NCBI RefSeq assembly: GCF_000172155.1
Contig: NZ_ABIZ01000001.1
Coordinates: 7,101,105-7,165,104 of the forward strand
From: Verrucomicrobium spinosum DSM 4136 = JCM 18804
GTDB lineage: Bacteria; Verrucomicrobiota; Verrucomicrobiia; Verrucomicrobiales; Verrucomicrobiaceae
DNA: 64,000 nt
Reading direction: 5' to 3'
Shown here: positions 35,901-44,779 of the stretch, one piece after another
How the letters are laid out: each line of letters opens with the position of its first letter
How positions within the stretch are numbered: position 1 is the stretch's first letter
Translations under genes and position numbers: made by a program
Notes under the pieces: model-generated
What the model was told of the DNA's origin: nothing
Database searches by the model: none
The model's input: the letters and a program-made list of their open reading frames with translations, nothing else

Positions 35901-37632
35901 CCCCATGACAGCCATAGAGCCAGCCATCCGGCCCCCAGATGAAGGAGTTCAACGTCTCGTGCGTGTCCTGGTTGCCCCAGCCGTCCAGCAGGGCCACGGG
36001 CTCCCCGTCCGGCTTGTCATCGTGATCCTTGTCAGGAATGAAGAGAAAGTTGGGAGCGGCCCCGATCCAGACACCACCGAAGCCCACCTCAATGCCACTC
36101 ACGAGGTTGAGCTTTTCCATAAACACCTTCCGGGTCTCAAAGCTGCCATTGCCGTCCATGTCTTCAAAGATGAGGATGCGGTCCCTGCCCTCACCCGGCT
36201 TCGCTGGCTGGGGGTAGGTGTTCCCCTCCACCACCCAGATGCGCCCGCGCTCGTCCCAGCACATCGCAATGGGCTGCACCAGATCCGGCTCGGCGGCAAT
36301 GAGGTCCACTTTGAACCCCTCCGGCACGACCATGTTCTTCACGGCATCCGCCGCTGACTGCCCCACGACATACGCCTCCGACCTGAGGGAATCCGGTCCA
36401 TAGATCTTCCGCGGCTGGAACTGGGCGTACCGCGCTGCCTCCACCTGCTCGCGTTTCTGGACGAGGACATAACATCCCGCCTTGTTCCCGATGACCACGT
36501 CCACCAGCCCGTCACCATTCACATCACCCGTGGTGAGCTGCGTGCCCACCCCGCTGGCGCTGTCCATGAGATGGGGCACAAAGCTGACTCCGCCCTTCTT
36601 GTCCCGCTGCGTCTTGAACCAGTAGATGACCCGCGGGTCCCGCTCGTTGGGATCATGCCCGTTGTGCGCCCAGTAGCGCTTCCCGGTGATGATGTCCTTC
36701 AGACCGTCCCCGTCCACATCCACCAGCGCAAGGGCATGCGGCTGGCTGAAGCGCACGCCGTATTCATTCTCCCAGGGCTCCTGACCCACGATCGTGTGCT
36801 TGACCCAGCTCGGCCCATCGCCTCCCTTGCCGGCCTGGTTTTCAAACCACGCCACGCCGAACTGGTGCGCATTCAACGAGGAAACAACATCATTGTCTCC
36901 GTCTCCATCGAAGTCATAAGCGAACATCTGCGCCCCACCCCCGCCTGTGAGTTGAAAGGTCCTGGAGGGCCACACCGCCTCACCGGGCGTATTCTTCCAC
37001 CAGCGTCGCGACTCCAGCAGATCCAGCCTGCCGTCACCGTCCACATCCCCCACTCCCATGCCGTGCGTGAAGCGCTGCACCTTCACGTCATCGGTTAGAG
37101 GAACAAACTCCCATTTCGCGTTTGAGTCCGCCGCCGGGGATGCGTAGCCAAAGCGGCCGTTCTGTGAGCACACAATTTCCGGTTTCCCGTCCCCGGTGAT
37201 GTCCGTGAACTCCGGTGATTCATTGTCCACCACGTCCAGCACCACATGCATTTTCCAGGTGGCGGTGTTTGCGCCCGGGTTCTCATACCAGCGCGCCTCC
37301 TTGCCCGGGAAGCCCAGCACCAGCACATCCTGCCACCCGTCGCCGTTCAGGTCCGGCGTGTACACGAAGAAATTGTCTGAGTACCCGTTATTGGAGAACT
37401 CCTTGCCCGGATAGAAGGTGTGACGCTTCGTCAAGTCCGGTCCCTCCCACCAATACGGTCCGTACACGATGTCGCTTTTGCCGTCGCGGTTCAGATCACC
37501 GACGGCCGATCCTTCACCAAAGAAGCGGGTCTCCAGTTGTTGTTTTTCAAACCGGATCAGGGTCTCTGCCGATGCCGCACCAGCAAGAGCCAGCGTGGTC
37601 GTCAGAATGAGTGAAAGTCGGACATTGGCCAT
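32989..37632 (-). CDS. PVC-type cytochrome c protein with VCBS/FG-GAP propeller
   Basis: A 1547-residue secreted protein. Signal peptide residues 1-22. Residues about 35-410 carry FG-GAP/VCBS repeats with calcium-loop patterns (DLNRDGKSDIVYGPYW, DVDGDGRLDLLE, DVNGDGLVDVVIG). Residues about 430-830 are the PVC dehydrogenase-like propeller (VPEGFKVDLIAAEPDLVQPIAM, GRIWVVEGNTYPQP, DGALYVSDWYDEQT). HEAT-like repeats follow (about 850-1200). The haem site CGACH is at 1273-1277 with a likely axial Met in FSTMPEG. The end (about 1410-1547) is a carbohydrate-binding-like sandwich (MAITLPVTKAGKYTLKAAL). It probably oxidises a carbohydrate in the periplasm. A 32-bp element 50 bp upstream is shared with the third cytochrome gene. 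Confidence 0.9.
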   Translation of the reverse strand: MANVRLSLILTTTLALAGAASAETLIRFEKQQLETRFFGEGSAVGDLNRDGKSDIVYGPYWWEGPDLTKRHTFYPGKEFSNNGYSDNFFVYTPDLNGDGWQDVLVLGFPGKEARWYENPGANTATWKMHVVLDVVDNESPEFTDITGDGKPEIVCSQNGRFGYASPAADSNAKWEFVPLTDDVKVQRFTHGMGVGDVDGDGRLDLLESRRWWKNTPGEAVWPSRTFQLTGGGGAQMFAYDFDGDGDNDVVSSLNAHQFGVAWFENQAGKGGDGPSWVKHTIVGQEPWENEYGVRFSQPHALALVDVDGDGLKDIITGKRYWAHNGHDPNERDPRVIYWFKTQRDKKGGVSFVPHLMDSASGVGTQLTTGDVNGDGLVDVVIGNKAGCYVLVQKREQVEAARYAQFQPRKIYGPDSLRSEAYVVGQSAADAVKNMVVPEGFKVDLIAAEPDLVQPIAMCWDERGRIWVVEGNTYPQPAKPGEGRDRILIFEDMDGNGSFETRKVFMEKLNLVSGIEVGFGGVWIGAAPNFLFIPDKDHDDKPDGEPVALLDGWGNQDTHETLNSFIWGPDGWLYGCHGVFTHSLVGRPGTPDKERQPLNAGVWRYHPTQHKFEVFAHGTSNPWGLDFNDHGEFFVTACVIPHLYHILPGGRYQRQAGQHFNPYTYDDIKTIAEHRHYAGEVKDHAAWGDRKELKNLAVPASTDQAGGGHAHCGLAIYQGDNFPELYRGALLFGNLHGHRLVHNAVEPALSGYTGQRRPDFMRSNDHWFIPVTQRVGPDGALYVSDWYDEQTCHHKDVQIWNRTNGRIFRVVYDQLNTAWAKDLPAGKSDTALVGMLLDSSNSWQARMAQRLLMEKAEDGRVDDPAKDALRAALNGSGPVERRLKALWGLSVIGSVEQTLLTSLLDRPEPELRAWSVRLMGQLGIAYRPALHDALERLAQQEKSPLVRRELASLLQRLPLPERSKIALGLIGREEDKQDPNIPLLLWYGIEPLVGADGEAGLKLAASSKLEQVTGYIYRRMAGSDEGRQAILAAIAVNDDAGERERLLNLLVASARGSGKLAAPKEWAGISGKLRAGASEPVKALVDELSAYFGDPAAVQKHRELLMDKAAAGSRRDRALQVLLQVRDDQSAVLMQQLVVNGDAALTRSAVQALASLSHPETPVVLTKVYASLAPAEKADAVATLASSAAGAQALLRGVEDKSIARDALSPFLVRQLQALKNPEVDGLIEKVWGTVNASKADLPQRKAKYKALLTPERLKKADLVQGKLMYGGTCGACHRMLGEGANVGPDLTGSNRGNLDYLLENVLDPNAVIGKAYQLNLFSMNDGRVLSGIVQEETDSGYKVVMPGGVEFSLTKAEVKSREISKFSTMPEGQFDALPPEQVVNLVAYLQQQTAGGGAAAAAKVEGAIEGETMQGVTVSKGQARAQNMGGFGGQWSQARQLWWTGGTPGETMAITLPVTKAGKYTLKAALTKARDYASIEVILDGEVIPAASLDLYSVSVISTGELDWGTHVLQPGDHKLVVKISGANPAAAQAFMVGLDYLKLEAK

Positions 37633-37681
37633 GGTAAGTGCGGGAGGAAGACGCTGAGCCAGTTACGGGAGGGTGCCCGGC

Positions 37682-37713
37682 ATCTAGCGGACATGTTTTA
37701 TGCGAAATCGGTC
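37682..37713 (-). promoter_or_regulatory. Conserved upstream element of PVC cytochrome genes, copy A
   Basis: A 32-bp stretch whose near edge is 50 bp before the start codon of 32989-37632. It matches 59905-59936, 45 bp before the start of 56108-59860, at 26 of 32 positions without gaps. In gene direction the shared core is GACCGATT, then CATAAAA, then TGTCCGC and AGAT. It is not a sigma-70 promoter by eye; an activator or repressor site is more likely. The rest of 37633-37878, between divergent genes, holds no gene. Confidence 0.6.
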
Positions 37714-37878
37714 ACGTGGGACCAAACATCACGCAAATTAACCAACCCTGGCTTCGGCAATCCATTGAGTGAAATCTCAATGCTCTCTGTCACATCCAGT
37801 CTTGGCCTGACAAGCTTTTGCATAGAAGAGTCAAGCCCCATTTCCCCCGCATAACCCCAGGCCTTGTCCCCTGAAGTC

Positions 37879-40056
37879 ATGACCGTCACATCCCCACCTC
37901 CCCCTCGCCAGCGATTGCTGGCCCTCCCCGCCCTGGCGGCGTTGCTCGTCGCCGCGTATCCCCACCCCATGCCCGCTGCCGATGAAGTCATCGGTGTGGG
38001 GGGCTTCGGCGGGAAACAGGCCACCATCATCAATGAGCCCTCCAAAGGTGGCACCACAGCCCCGCTTCCCGGTGCTGGCGTCCCTCTGCAACCGGCAGCG
38101 GTCCCCTCAACACCGCCCCCGGCCGGAGCCCAGACCCGGCCCGCCGCGCCAGTGCCCCCAGCCGCACGCCCTGGTGCGACGCTGACGCCGGGGGTGATCA
38201 ACGAGCCCAACATCACCAGCTTTCCAGCCAAGTCGCCACCCCCTTTCGGCGGCATGGCCCCTGCTCCCTCCCGTTTGGGTGAGGGATCGGCGCCCTTCCA
38301 GAATCCAGGGTTCCCGCCGGTGACGGATCCTGCCCCGAACCAATCAGGCAACGCGGCCGCACGGTCCATGCCCGCCCCTGCTGGCTCCCAGGCCCCAGCC
38401 TCCTCCACCCCGACGCCTGCCGTCCCACCGACTTCGTCAACGTCCACTTCAGCCCCGCGCTCCACCCCCGAGCCCTCGGTGGCACCGACCTCGACCACCC
38501 GTCCGACACCCACCCCCGCACCACCAGCGACTCCTGCACCCGCACCTGCGACTCCTGCACCCGCACCTGCACCTGCTCCGGCCACCCCTCCCACGGTCCC
38601 CGCGGAACCGGCGGGCGCTCCACCCACAGGAGGCGCCCCTGCCAAGGTGATTGACTTCGGCGATCGTCCGGCCAATCCGCCCAGTGCCTCCGCCACGACT
38701 CCTGCTTCGGCCCCCGTGGCCACCGCGGAGTCGGGGCGGCCCCTGGGGGCTGCTCCCTCAACCACCGCCTTCCCTGCCAAGTCGCCCCCCCGCTCCATGG
38801 GTGCACTCAATCCGGCTGCCCCTGCGGCGGCAGCCCCGGCCCCGGTGGTGACGCTGACCCCGCCACAACCCGCCCCGACTCCGGCTCCGGCAGTTGCCAC
38901 AGCACACGCCACTCCCACCGCCCCAATGTCAAAGGAGGAGGAAACTCTGCGGGAAGCGGTGAAAAAATCAGAAAAGGCCAAGAAACCCGACGACTGGTTC
39001 TCCGCCAGTCACGACCTTTGCGTGTATCTCTACCGGGATGGCCGTTACCAGGAGGCCCGTGACGCAGCCGCAGAACTGGTGGCCAGGGCCGTGAAGACCC
39101 TGGGCAAGGACCACAAGGACACCCTCCAATACTGCAACGACCTAGGGGCCTTCCATTTCTTCCTCAACGAGTATGCAGAAGCGGAAAAGTTCTACCGCAT
39201 GGCGCTGGAGGGGCGCGAAAAGACTCTGGGCAAAGACCACCGCGAGACGCTACAGAGCTCAAACAACCTCGCCGTGCTCCTGAAAGCCAAGGGCGACCTC
39301 CGCGGTGCGGAAGCCCTCTACCGTGCGAACCTGGCCATCAATGAACGCACCGATGGCAAAGACCACCCCTCCACCGCCGCCACCCTGAACAACCTGGGCC
39401 TGGTGCTCCTGGATCTGGGTGAACCCGTTGAAGCCGAGCAATGCATCCGCCGCGGACTCACCATCCGCGAGAAAGAACTGGGCCCACAATCCACCGACAC
39501 CCTCGACAGCCAGAACAACCTGGCCCTCATCCTTGCCAGCAAGCGGGAGTTTGAAGAGTCCGCCAAACTCTACCGGAAGGTGCTCATCGCCCGCGAAGGC
39601 CTGCAGGGGAAGGAACACCCTTCCACCCTGAAAGTGGCCGAGCGCCTTGCTGGCGTACTGGGCAATCTCACCAAGCATGAAGACTCCATCATGCTCTACA
39701 AGCGCGTACTTGATGCCCAGGAACGCAAACTGGGGCCGGACAGTGAGGACACCCTGCTGACAGTGACCAACCTGGCCTACGCCTACTACCTCGACGGCGA
39801 ATTCGAAGCCGCTGAACCCCTCTTCGAACGGGCCATGACCGGACTCGAAAAACTGCTGGGGCCTGACCACCCCTATGTCGCCCAGTCCGCGCACAACTTC
39901 TCCCTCATGCGTGAAAAACAGGGGAGAATGGACCAGGCCACCGTCCTGGCCGCCAAGGCAGTCGCCGCTGCGCAGAAGTCCCTGCCCGACAGTCACGTAC
40001 AGCGGGCCGCGTATGAGACGCACCTCGCCAGCCTGCGCGCGTCCGGATCAAGGTAA
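37879..40056 (+). CDS. TPR (kinesin light chain-type) repeat protein with Pro-rich region
   Basis: A 725-residue protein; ATG 37879 is preferred over the in-frame TTG at 37864. An N-terminal signal or anchor (RLLALPALAALLVAAYPHPMPAA) is followed by about 300 residues rich in Pro, Ala and Thr, with the phrase FPAKSPPP twice. Residues about 365-715 are at least seven 42-residue TPR units of the kinesin light chain kind (LGKDHKDTLQYCNDLGAFHF, then NEYAEAEKFYRMALEGREK, and LGPDHPYVAQSAHN). Such repeats bind protein partners. The protein is probably exported and anchored through its Pro-rich linker. It is divergent from the second cytochrome gene. The 427-codon frame on the opposite strand is only a shadow of the Pro-rich code. 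Confidence 0.88.
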   Translation: MTVTSPPPPRQRLLALPALAALLVAAYPHPMPAADEVIGVGGFGGKQATIINEPSKGGTTAPLPGAGVPLQPAAVPSTPPPAGAQTRPAAPVPPAARPGATLTPGVINEPNITSFPAKSPPPFGGMAPAPSRLGEGSAPFQNPGFPPVTDPAPNQSGNAAARSMPAPAGSQAPASSTPTPAVPPTSSTSTSAPRSTPEPSVAPTSTTRPTPTPAPPATPAPAPATPAPAPAPAPATPPTVPAEPAGAPPTGGAPAKVIDFGDRPANPPSASATTPASAPVATAESGRPLGAAPSTTAFPAKSPPRSMGALNPAAPAAAAPAPVVTLTPPQPAPTPAPAVATAHATPTAPMSKEEETLREAVKKSEKAKKPDDWFSASHDLCVYLYRDGRYQEARDAAAELVARAVKTLGKDHKDTLQYCNDLGAFHFFLNEYAEAEKFYRMALEGREKTLGKDHRETLQSSNNLAVLLKAKGDLRGAEALYRANLAINERTDGKDHPSTAATLNNLGLVLLDLGEPVEAEQCIRRGLTIREKELGPQSTDTLDSQNNLALILASKREFEESAKLYRKVLIAREGLQGKEHPSTLKVAERLAGVLGNLTKHEDSIMLYKRVLDAQERKLGPDSEDTLLTVTNLAYAYYLDGEFEAAEPLFERAMTGLEKLLGPDHPYVAQSAHNFSLMREKQGRMDQATVLAAKAVAAAQKSLPDSHVQRAAYETHLASLRASGSR

Positions 40057-40086
40057 CACCCTGAACCGCCGGCCCTGGGTGAATCT

Positions 40087-40428
40087 TCAATCCACCTTGA
40101 TGCGCGGCTTCATCTTCTCAAAAGTTTTGTCGCCGATCCCTTTGACGTTTTTCACGTCCTCCACCCTCTGATAGGGACGGCCTTTGATAATCGAGTGCGC
40201 CGTCTCCGGCCCGACTCCCGGCAATGTTTCCAACTGGACCGCCGTGGCCGTATTGAGATTGAGCACTGCTGTGGCGGGGTCATGAAATTTCCGCCAGGCC
40301 GCGATGCCCGCTGCCGCCAGGATCAAGACGGCCACCAGCGCGAGAAACAAGTAGTTTCCACGACGCGACGCTGCCTTACGTTCTTCCCGCCGGCGGACCG
40401 CCGCAGATTCATCGTAGAGTTCGCCCAT
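40087..40428 (-). CDS. ComEA-like helix-hairpin-helix protein with membrane anchor
   Basis: A 113-residue protein: a charged cytoplasmic start (RRREERKAASRRG), one membrane helix (YLFLALVAVLILAAAGIAAW), and a C-terminal HhH DNA-binding domain (LNLNTATAVQLETLPGVGPE, then VKNVKGIGDKTFEKM). This is the ComEA layout: outward-facing DNA binding for DNA uptake, though many bacteria have such proteins with no proven competence role. No other competence gene is in the window. It is convergent with the TPR gene, with 30 bp between stops. Confidence 0.88.
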   Translation of the reverse strand: MGELYDESAAVRRREERKAASRRGNYLFLALVAVLILAAAGIAAWRKFHDPATAVLNLNTATAVQLETLPGVGPETAHSIIKGRPYQRVEDVKNVKGIGDKTFEKMKPRIKVD

Positions 40429-40491
40429 TTGCCTGGAAGCATACTGGGAATTCCCGCGGAGGGCAACTCACCTGTCTGAGCAGCACCCCAC

Positions 40492-41040
40492 TCAGGTGGT
40501 GGTCCAGTTCACCACGACGGTCTGCTCCCGCTGATTACGGTCGAGGTACTTCACGTGACCGTGCTCGGCCCCGTACTCGTGGATGCACTTGGTAACCTTC
40601 ACGTCATAGCAGCAGTACTCGGCAATCTCCGCGAGTTTGCCCTGCTGCCACCAGCGGATGGCCTCCAGACCGTCTGCTGTCTTGCCCGCGCCGAGGGTGG
40701 CACTGGCCAGGGACTCTAGCTTCAAACGGTGTCCGACCTTGGTCTCAATGTCCGCCATCAGGTCCAGGCTCTGGAGTTCCTCCTTCAGGTCAAAGGCGTA
40801 GTAGCCCATGAGCACTCCATAGTCGAAGCTGATGTGGTTGAACCCAATCACGAGATCTGCCCGGCGCAACTGGGTGATGAGATCCTGCACCGTGTTCTCC
40901 GTGTAGATGTGGTACTGGCCCGTCTTGCTGCTGTAGGTGCAGCCGATGGACATGCCCATCTGGTGCTTGTTCTGCCAGCCTCCGACATCGTTGGCGGTGC
41001 GCTGGGTCTCGAGGTCAAAGTAAACAATATCGCGGGCCAT
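40492..41040 (-). CDS. DEDDy-type exonuclease, RNase H-like fold
   Basis: A 182-residue stand-alone nuclease domain. The start at 41040 is preferred because AGGA lies about 7 bp before it; ATG 41061 is possible. The catalytic set can be seen: the DLET pair (YFDLETQ), an Asp in GFNHISFDYG, and YCCYD (Y-x3-D) near the end. It is most like the RNase H-like 3'-5' exonuclease domains found in YprB and helicase-linked proteins. No helicase domain is attached. Substrate unknown. Its neighbours (ComEA-like, RDD) give no further clue. Confidence 0.78.
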   Translation of the reverse strand: MARDIVYFDLETQRTANDVGGWQNKHQMGMSIGCTYSSKTGQYHIYTENTVQDLITQLRRADLVIGFNHISFDYGVLMGYYAFDLKEELQSLDLMADIETKVGHRLKLESLASATLGAGKTADGLEAIRWWQQGKLAEIAEYCCYDVKVTKCIHEYGAEHGHVKYLDRNQREQTVVVNWTTT

Positions 41041-41068
41041 GGGTTCCTGTGTCCATGGCATGCAGTGG

Positions 41069-41857
41069 TCACTTTGGCAAGTTGCGCATGGCCTCCAGCA
41101 CTTCCTTGCTCATCAGAAGGGTGAGCACACCCAGCACCAGAAGGATGGCGACCAGACCCGCCAGCACCACCATGCGCCAGGGCTCCGGCTGACCATGCTC
41201 CACCCGAGTGTGACAACTTTCATCCCAGGACGTGAACCCTTTCTGGAGTAAACGGATGCGCCACCAGGCCATGGCGATGAGGGCGACGACGGGCACCAGG
41301 CAGAGCCCCATGCCCTTCAACCATACCTGGACAGACCGCATCAACGCCTGCTGGTAAGTGGGCAGGCTGCCATCCAGACTGCGCACCCGAATACGCAAGA
41401 GCGCCTTGCCAGGGGTAGTGCCCCGCTGACTCAGAAACCAGGCTTCCAGCGGTGCAAAAAGCAGCAGCGTGACAGAATTGAACAACAACTGCTCCATCCC
41501 CGGCCGCATGAGGACCTCCACCGCCTCAGGTGGCAGCAGGCCTCTCAAGGCGAGGCCCAGCGTAAAGCTGAACCAGAAGTAGTCCACCATGCGCGCCCAG
41601 AAGCGCATCCATGGCCGCGGGCGATCCAGATCCTCCGGGACCACATGCTTGGCGGCCTCTGCCGCCGCCACCACATCCGGGGCGGGCGGCCAGTATCCGT
41701 CGAATTCATCCAGCTCCCTGAGGGGCACCCAGTTCGGCACGCCGAGGCGCCACACCAGTTCATCGCCCTTCAGCAGACCTTCACGGATCTGCTCAATGAT
41801 CCGAAACTGCGAGTGCGGACCACTCCGGTCGCCTGCGATGGAGAGATGATATTCCAT
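41069..41857 (-). CDS. RDD family membrane protein with N-terminal GYF_2 domain
   Basis: A 262-residue protein. Residues 1-55 are a GYF_2-type domain (YHLSIAGDRSGPHSQFRIIE, LVWRLGVPNWVPL), which in bacteria often sits before membrane domains and is thought to bind Pro-rich peptides. Residues about 80-210 are an RDD domain (RPWMRFWARMVDYFWFSF with the Arg and Asp; QRGTTPGKALLRIRV), with two to three helices. A last helix (MVVLAGLVAILLVLGVLTLL) is near the C-terminus. Transport function is suspected for RDD proteins but not shown. It lies 28 bp before the exonuclease on the same strand. Confidence 0.88.
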   Translation of the reverse strand: MEYHLSIAGDRSGPHSQFRIIEQIREGLLKGDELVWRLGVPNWVPLRELDEFDGYWPPAPDVVAAAEAAKHVVPEDLDRPRPWMRFWARMVDYFWFSFTLGLALRGLLPPEAVEVLMRPGMEQLLFNSVTLLLFAPLEAWFLSQRGTTPGKALLRIRVRSLDGSLPTYQQALMRSVQVWLKGMGLCLVPVVALIAMAWWRIRLLQKGFTSWDESCHTRVEHGQPEPWRMVVLAGLVAILLVLGVLTLLMSKEVLEAMRNLPK

Positions 41858-41923
41858 CCTCAGGAAAGGTAGGCAGCGTGGCTCCGTCCACCATGGACAG
41901 GCCCGAGCCGAAAGTAAGACCGA

Positions 41924-42328
41924 TCAGAGACGATAAACAATACGGGCTTTGTCGCCGTCATAGTGGGACATTTCCAGCTTTACCTGGTCACCAATGACGA
42001 GACGAATGAACCGCTTGCGCATCTTGCCGGAAATGTGGGCGAGGACTTCGTGGCCGTTCTGGAGCTTCACGCGGAACATGGTGCCAGCGAGCACGGCGGA
42101 AACGGTCCCTTCCAGCTCGATCGGCTTGTCCTTGTCTTCCATGCCCTCAGGGCTCTGGCCCAACTGAGGACCAGGGCGCCCCATGAAACCACGTCCACGC
42201 GGACCACCACGGTGACCCCCGCGACCGCGACCACCTCCGCCACTCCGACGCGGAGGGCCAGCATTTCGGGGTCCAATCCCGCCTTGCGGGGAATCATTGC
42301 GGTTCGGTTGATTCGGCTGGGGTGTCAT
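41924..42328 (-). CDS. infA: Translation initiation factor IF-1 with RGG-rich N-terminal extension
   Basis: The last 72 residues (from Met at 42142) are a complete IF-1: [51 protein letters not shown]. The frame is open upstream to ATG 42328, giving a 134-residue form with a 62-residue leader rich in Gly and Arg ([18 protein letters not shown]). IF-1 binds the 30S A site during initiation. The long start has no clear ribosome site; the short start has GAGG only 2 bp before its ATG. Which is used cannot be decided by eye, but the GC-rich leader reads as protein (RGG boxes) rather than noise. Confidence 0.88.
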   Translation of the reverse strand: MTPQPNQPNRNDSPQGGIGPRNAGPPRRSGGGGRGRGGHRGGPRGRGFMGRPGPQLGQSPEGMEDKDKPIELEGTVSAVLAGTMFRVKLQNGHEVLAHISGKMRKRFIRLVIGDQVKLEMSHYDGDKARIVYRL

Positions 42329-42449
42329 ATTTGATCTACAAAAAAACAAAGGCACAGAGATTGCCCGAAGGTGCCGCCTGAGAGGGGGGCTGACAAGCTG
42401 AAAGTGGGCAATCCCACCCACCCTACACCCGTTTTCCAATGAATTCCTC

Positions 42450-44510
42450 CTATCTTGGAACAAAAATCAATGTCCCGGTGGCAGTGTCTTTCACATACTT
42501 CACAGCCACAGACTTTTCACCCCTGCCGCGGGGCAGCAACCAGCCCTCCAGATCGAACTCATACGTGCGCCCGTGGGAATAGCGCGTCCACCCCTGGCAC
42601 AGGCCCTGTTTGTCGTACACGTACACATCACGCCAGGCCTTGCGGACGGTGAGCAATGGATCCACATACGCCTTGGCCCCGGTGCGTTCCAGGAACTCAG
42701 GCAGCAGCACCTCGCTCAAGAGCGTGAGGTTGTATTGGCGAAGGTGATACCGGATCGCGGGATTGGGCTCCTGCCACGAGGCGGTGAGGCGGCCGTCATT
42801 CTCGCGGAGGATCCCGTAGTCCACGAGGCGCTGCTGGGCGGCCTTGATGGCCTCCTTGGCCCCCGCTTTGGAGGAAGCGCCAATGAGCGCCTGCAACTCC
42901 GGCGTAGGCAGGGTCCAGAGATCCAGCCGGTCCGCCACTTGGGACACTGCCAGCTCCATCCGCCCGGCCAGGGGGTTCTCGCCTTCCGTGAGTTTCGATT
43001 TGAGGCTTTCCTGGAGCTTCTTTTGAGCGTCCTCCGCCGCAGCCTTGTCCGCGCCGACGCTGAGCTTTCGCCAAGCCTCCTGTGAAGGAGCGAGGTCAGA
43101 AGCCAGACTTTGGAAGGCGTTCGCCCCTTCCTTGCCCAGTGCTTCCGTCAGCAGGCGGCTCCCCTTCGCCGTTCCGTCACTTCCCAATTTGCGACCCAAC
43201 GCGAGCCAGCGAAGGTCCGTCTCCGCAGGCAATCCCAGATCGGGATTGCCGGCATCATAGCAAATCTCCTGAAGCCGACCCTCGGCATCGTAGAACCGCA
43301 TTTCGCTGGCTGGCATGGCGAAGCAGACAAACGCCGGGGCCGACCAGGTGACGCCATTGCCTACGAAAACGCCCACATCCACCCGATGCGAGGTGATTCC
43401 TGTCGCGGCCTTCGTTTGCGGTTGCCACTTCACCGTGATGCGGGCCGTGTCCCCACTGCCCTGTGGTTCGATCTTCACCCGCTCAGGGTCCCCTTGCAGC
43501 AGCACCCACTTGTAGGTCAGGGGACGACTCATGAGATCGGGCGACTTCCTCGCTGTGACCACGATCTGCCGCTCTTGAGCAGCCCCTCGAAAAACACGGG
43601 CAATGACACCCGGCACATTGCCCAGCTTTTCATCTGTCACGGTATCCAGCTCAAAGAAGTCCTTGTTGGGCGTGGCCCCGGTCTCCTCCAGCACTTCCAA
43701 GATGGCCACCGGAGGAATGAGTGGGGGCAGCATGTCATGTGCCTCCGCCACCATCTTCGCCTCATCGATCTGGTTGCCGTCAAAAACCGGAGGATGCGCC
43801 GCACCGGTGAAGTAGTCCGCCTCACTTTTCACCACCCGGTTGCTCCTGCGGAACACGGCCTGCAAGGTGGGTGCCAGGATGCGGTTGCGCAGCAGCACCT
43901 GTTGGGTTTCAGGCGGCAGGGCGGCGGCCGCGCTGAAGAAGGCCTTAAGGAAGGGCTGATCCGTAAAGGACGAGCCCTGGGAGATCACCACGAAAGGTGT
44001 GTTCGCCGGAAACAGATCGCCCCAACCATTGCGACCATTCCACCCCGGGTCGTAGTCCTGATGCTCCGGGTAGAAGTAGAGATTGTTGCCCAGATACTGT
44101 GCGTTGAGAAACTCGAACCCCTGGCGGTTGCCCATGTAGAGGCGGGGCAGGCTGCCGCCTTTGTCGGCTGCGGCTGACATGGAGCAATTCCCAAGCACGG
44201 GAAACGGGCGCACTTGATTGGCGGGGCCAATCTCCGCCTTTCGCTCCTTTTCGACCGCTGTCGGCTGATAGAGCTGCACCTGCGGCCAGACCTTGATGTC
44301 GTACAGGGAGTGCCCGCCATCGCGGTTTTCGTACTGGAAACCATTGAGCCCCGCTGCCGTGCCCTCGCCGTGCCACTTCAGGATGAGCTTCCCCACCTCG
44401 TCCGTCCGGGTCGTGACCTGCGCAAAAATCCCCGTCTGCAGGAAAAGGCAAAGAGCCGCGTACAGGCCCGGTCGAACGCCGGGACTTTGCCAAATGGTGC
44501 CGTGCTGCAT
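42450..44510 (-). CDS. Secreted protein of unknown function
   Basis: A 686-residue protein with a signal-like N-terminus ([18 protein letters not shown]). I do not recognise the family. It has [20 protein letters not shown], then [27 protein letters not shown], an Ig-like middle ([31 protein letters not shown]), a helical part (about 470-570) and a basic end ([20 protein letters not shown]). The middle resembles the Pro/Ig part of other verrucomicrobial surface proteins. It sits between IF-1 and the lipid kinase; the former is on the same strand and 122 bp away. Probably periplasmic or surface located. Confidence 0.75.
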   Translation of the reverse strand: MQHGTIWQSPGVRPGLYAALCLFLQTGIFAQVTTRTDEVGKLILKWHGEGTAAGLNGFQYENRDGGHSLYDIKVWPQVQLYQPTAVEKERKAEIGPANQVRPFPVLGNCSMSAAADKGGSLPRLYMGNRQGFEFLNAQYLGNNLYFYPEHQDYDPGWNGRNGWGDLFPANTPFVVISQGSSFTDQPFLKAFFSAAAALPPETQQVLLRNRILAPTLQAVFRRSNRVVKSEADYFTGAAHPPVFDGNQIDEAKMVAEAHDMLPPLIPPVAILEVLEETGATPNKDFFELDTVTDEKLGNVPGVIARVFRGAAQERQIVVTARKSPDLMSRPLTYKWVLLQGDPERVKIEPQGSGDTARITVKWQPQTKAATGITSHRVDVGVFVGNGVTWSAPAFVCFAMPASEMRFYDAEGRLQEICYDAGNPDLGLPAETDLRWLALGRKLGSDGTAKGSRLLTEALGKEGANAFQSLASDLAPSQEAWRKLSVGADKAAAEDAQKKLQESLKSKLTEGENPLAGRMELAVSQVADRLDLWTLPTPELQALIGASSKAGAKEAIKAAQQRLVDYGILRENDGRLTASWQEPNPAIRYHLRQYNLTLLSEVLLPEFLERTGAKAYVDPLLTVRKAWRDVYVYDKQGLCQGWTRYSHGRTYEFDLEGWLLPRGRGEKSVAVKYVKDTATGTLIFVPR

Positions 44511-44704
44511 GTCGTTGCCTTTCCGTGCCGTAATTCCTCCCCCTGCATTCCCTCTCGCAACCCCTGCCCACGTTTAGCCACCAGGCCAACGAGTGTCAAC
44601 GCAGCTCCCCAACTGAAACCAGAAAACCTGACACTGCATCCTGTCAGATGTGACAAAGCCAAGGTTGCGGGCGGACGGAACCACGCTAGAGCACCGCATC
44701 GTCC

Positions 44705-44726
44705 AGTACGGCGTTTGCGCCGTACT
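44705..44726. other. Perfect 9-bp hairpin
   Basis: AGTACGGCG (44705-44713) and CGCCGTACT (44718-44726) are exact reverse complements around TTTG, 53 bp before the lipid kinase start. Just upstream, TGACA, TGTCA and TGACA (44629-44654) form a nested dyad. No T-tract follows on either strand, so this is not a clear terminator. The 269-bp gap 44511-44779 has no gene. Confidence 0.5.
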
Positions 44727-44779
44727 CCTACCACCAGTTGCCTGTTCGTTGATCCCGTCCGCCACCTGCAAAATTCGGA

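Noticed and set aside
37698-38981. 427-codon Gly/Ala/Val-rich frame on the minus strand
   Set aside because: It is the reverse of the Pro/Ala-rich part of the TPR protein and has no signal or domain of its own.
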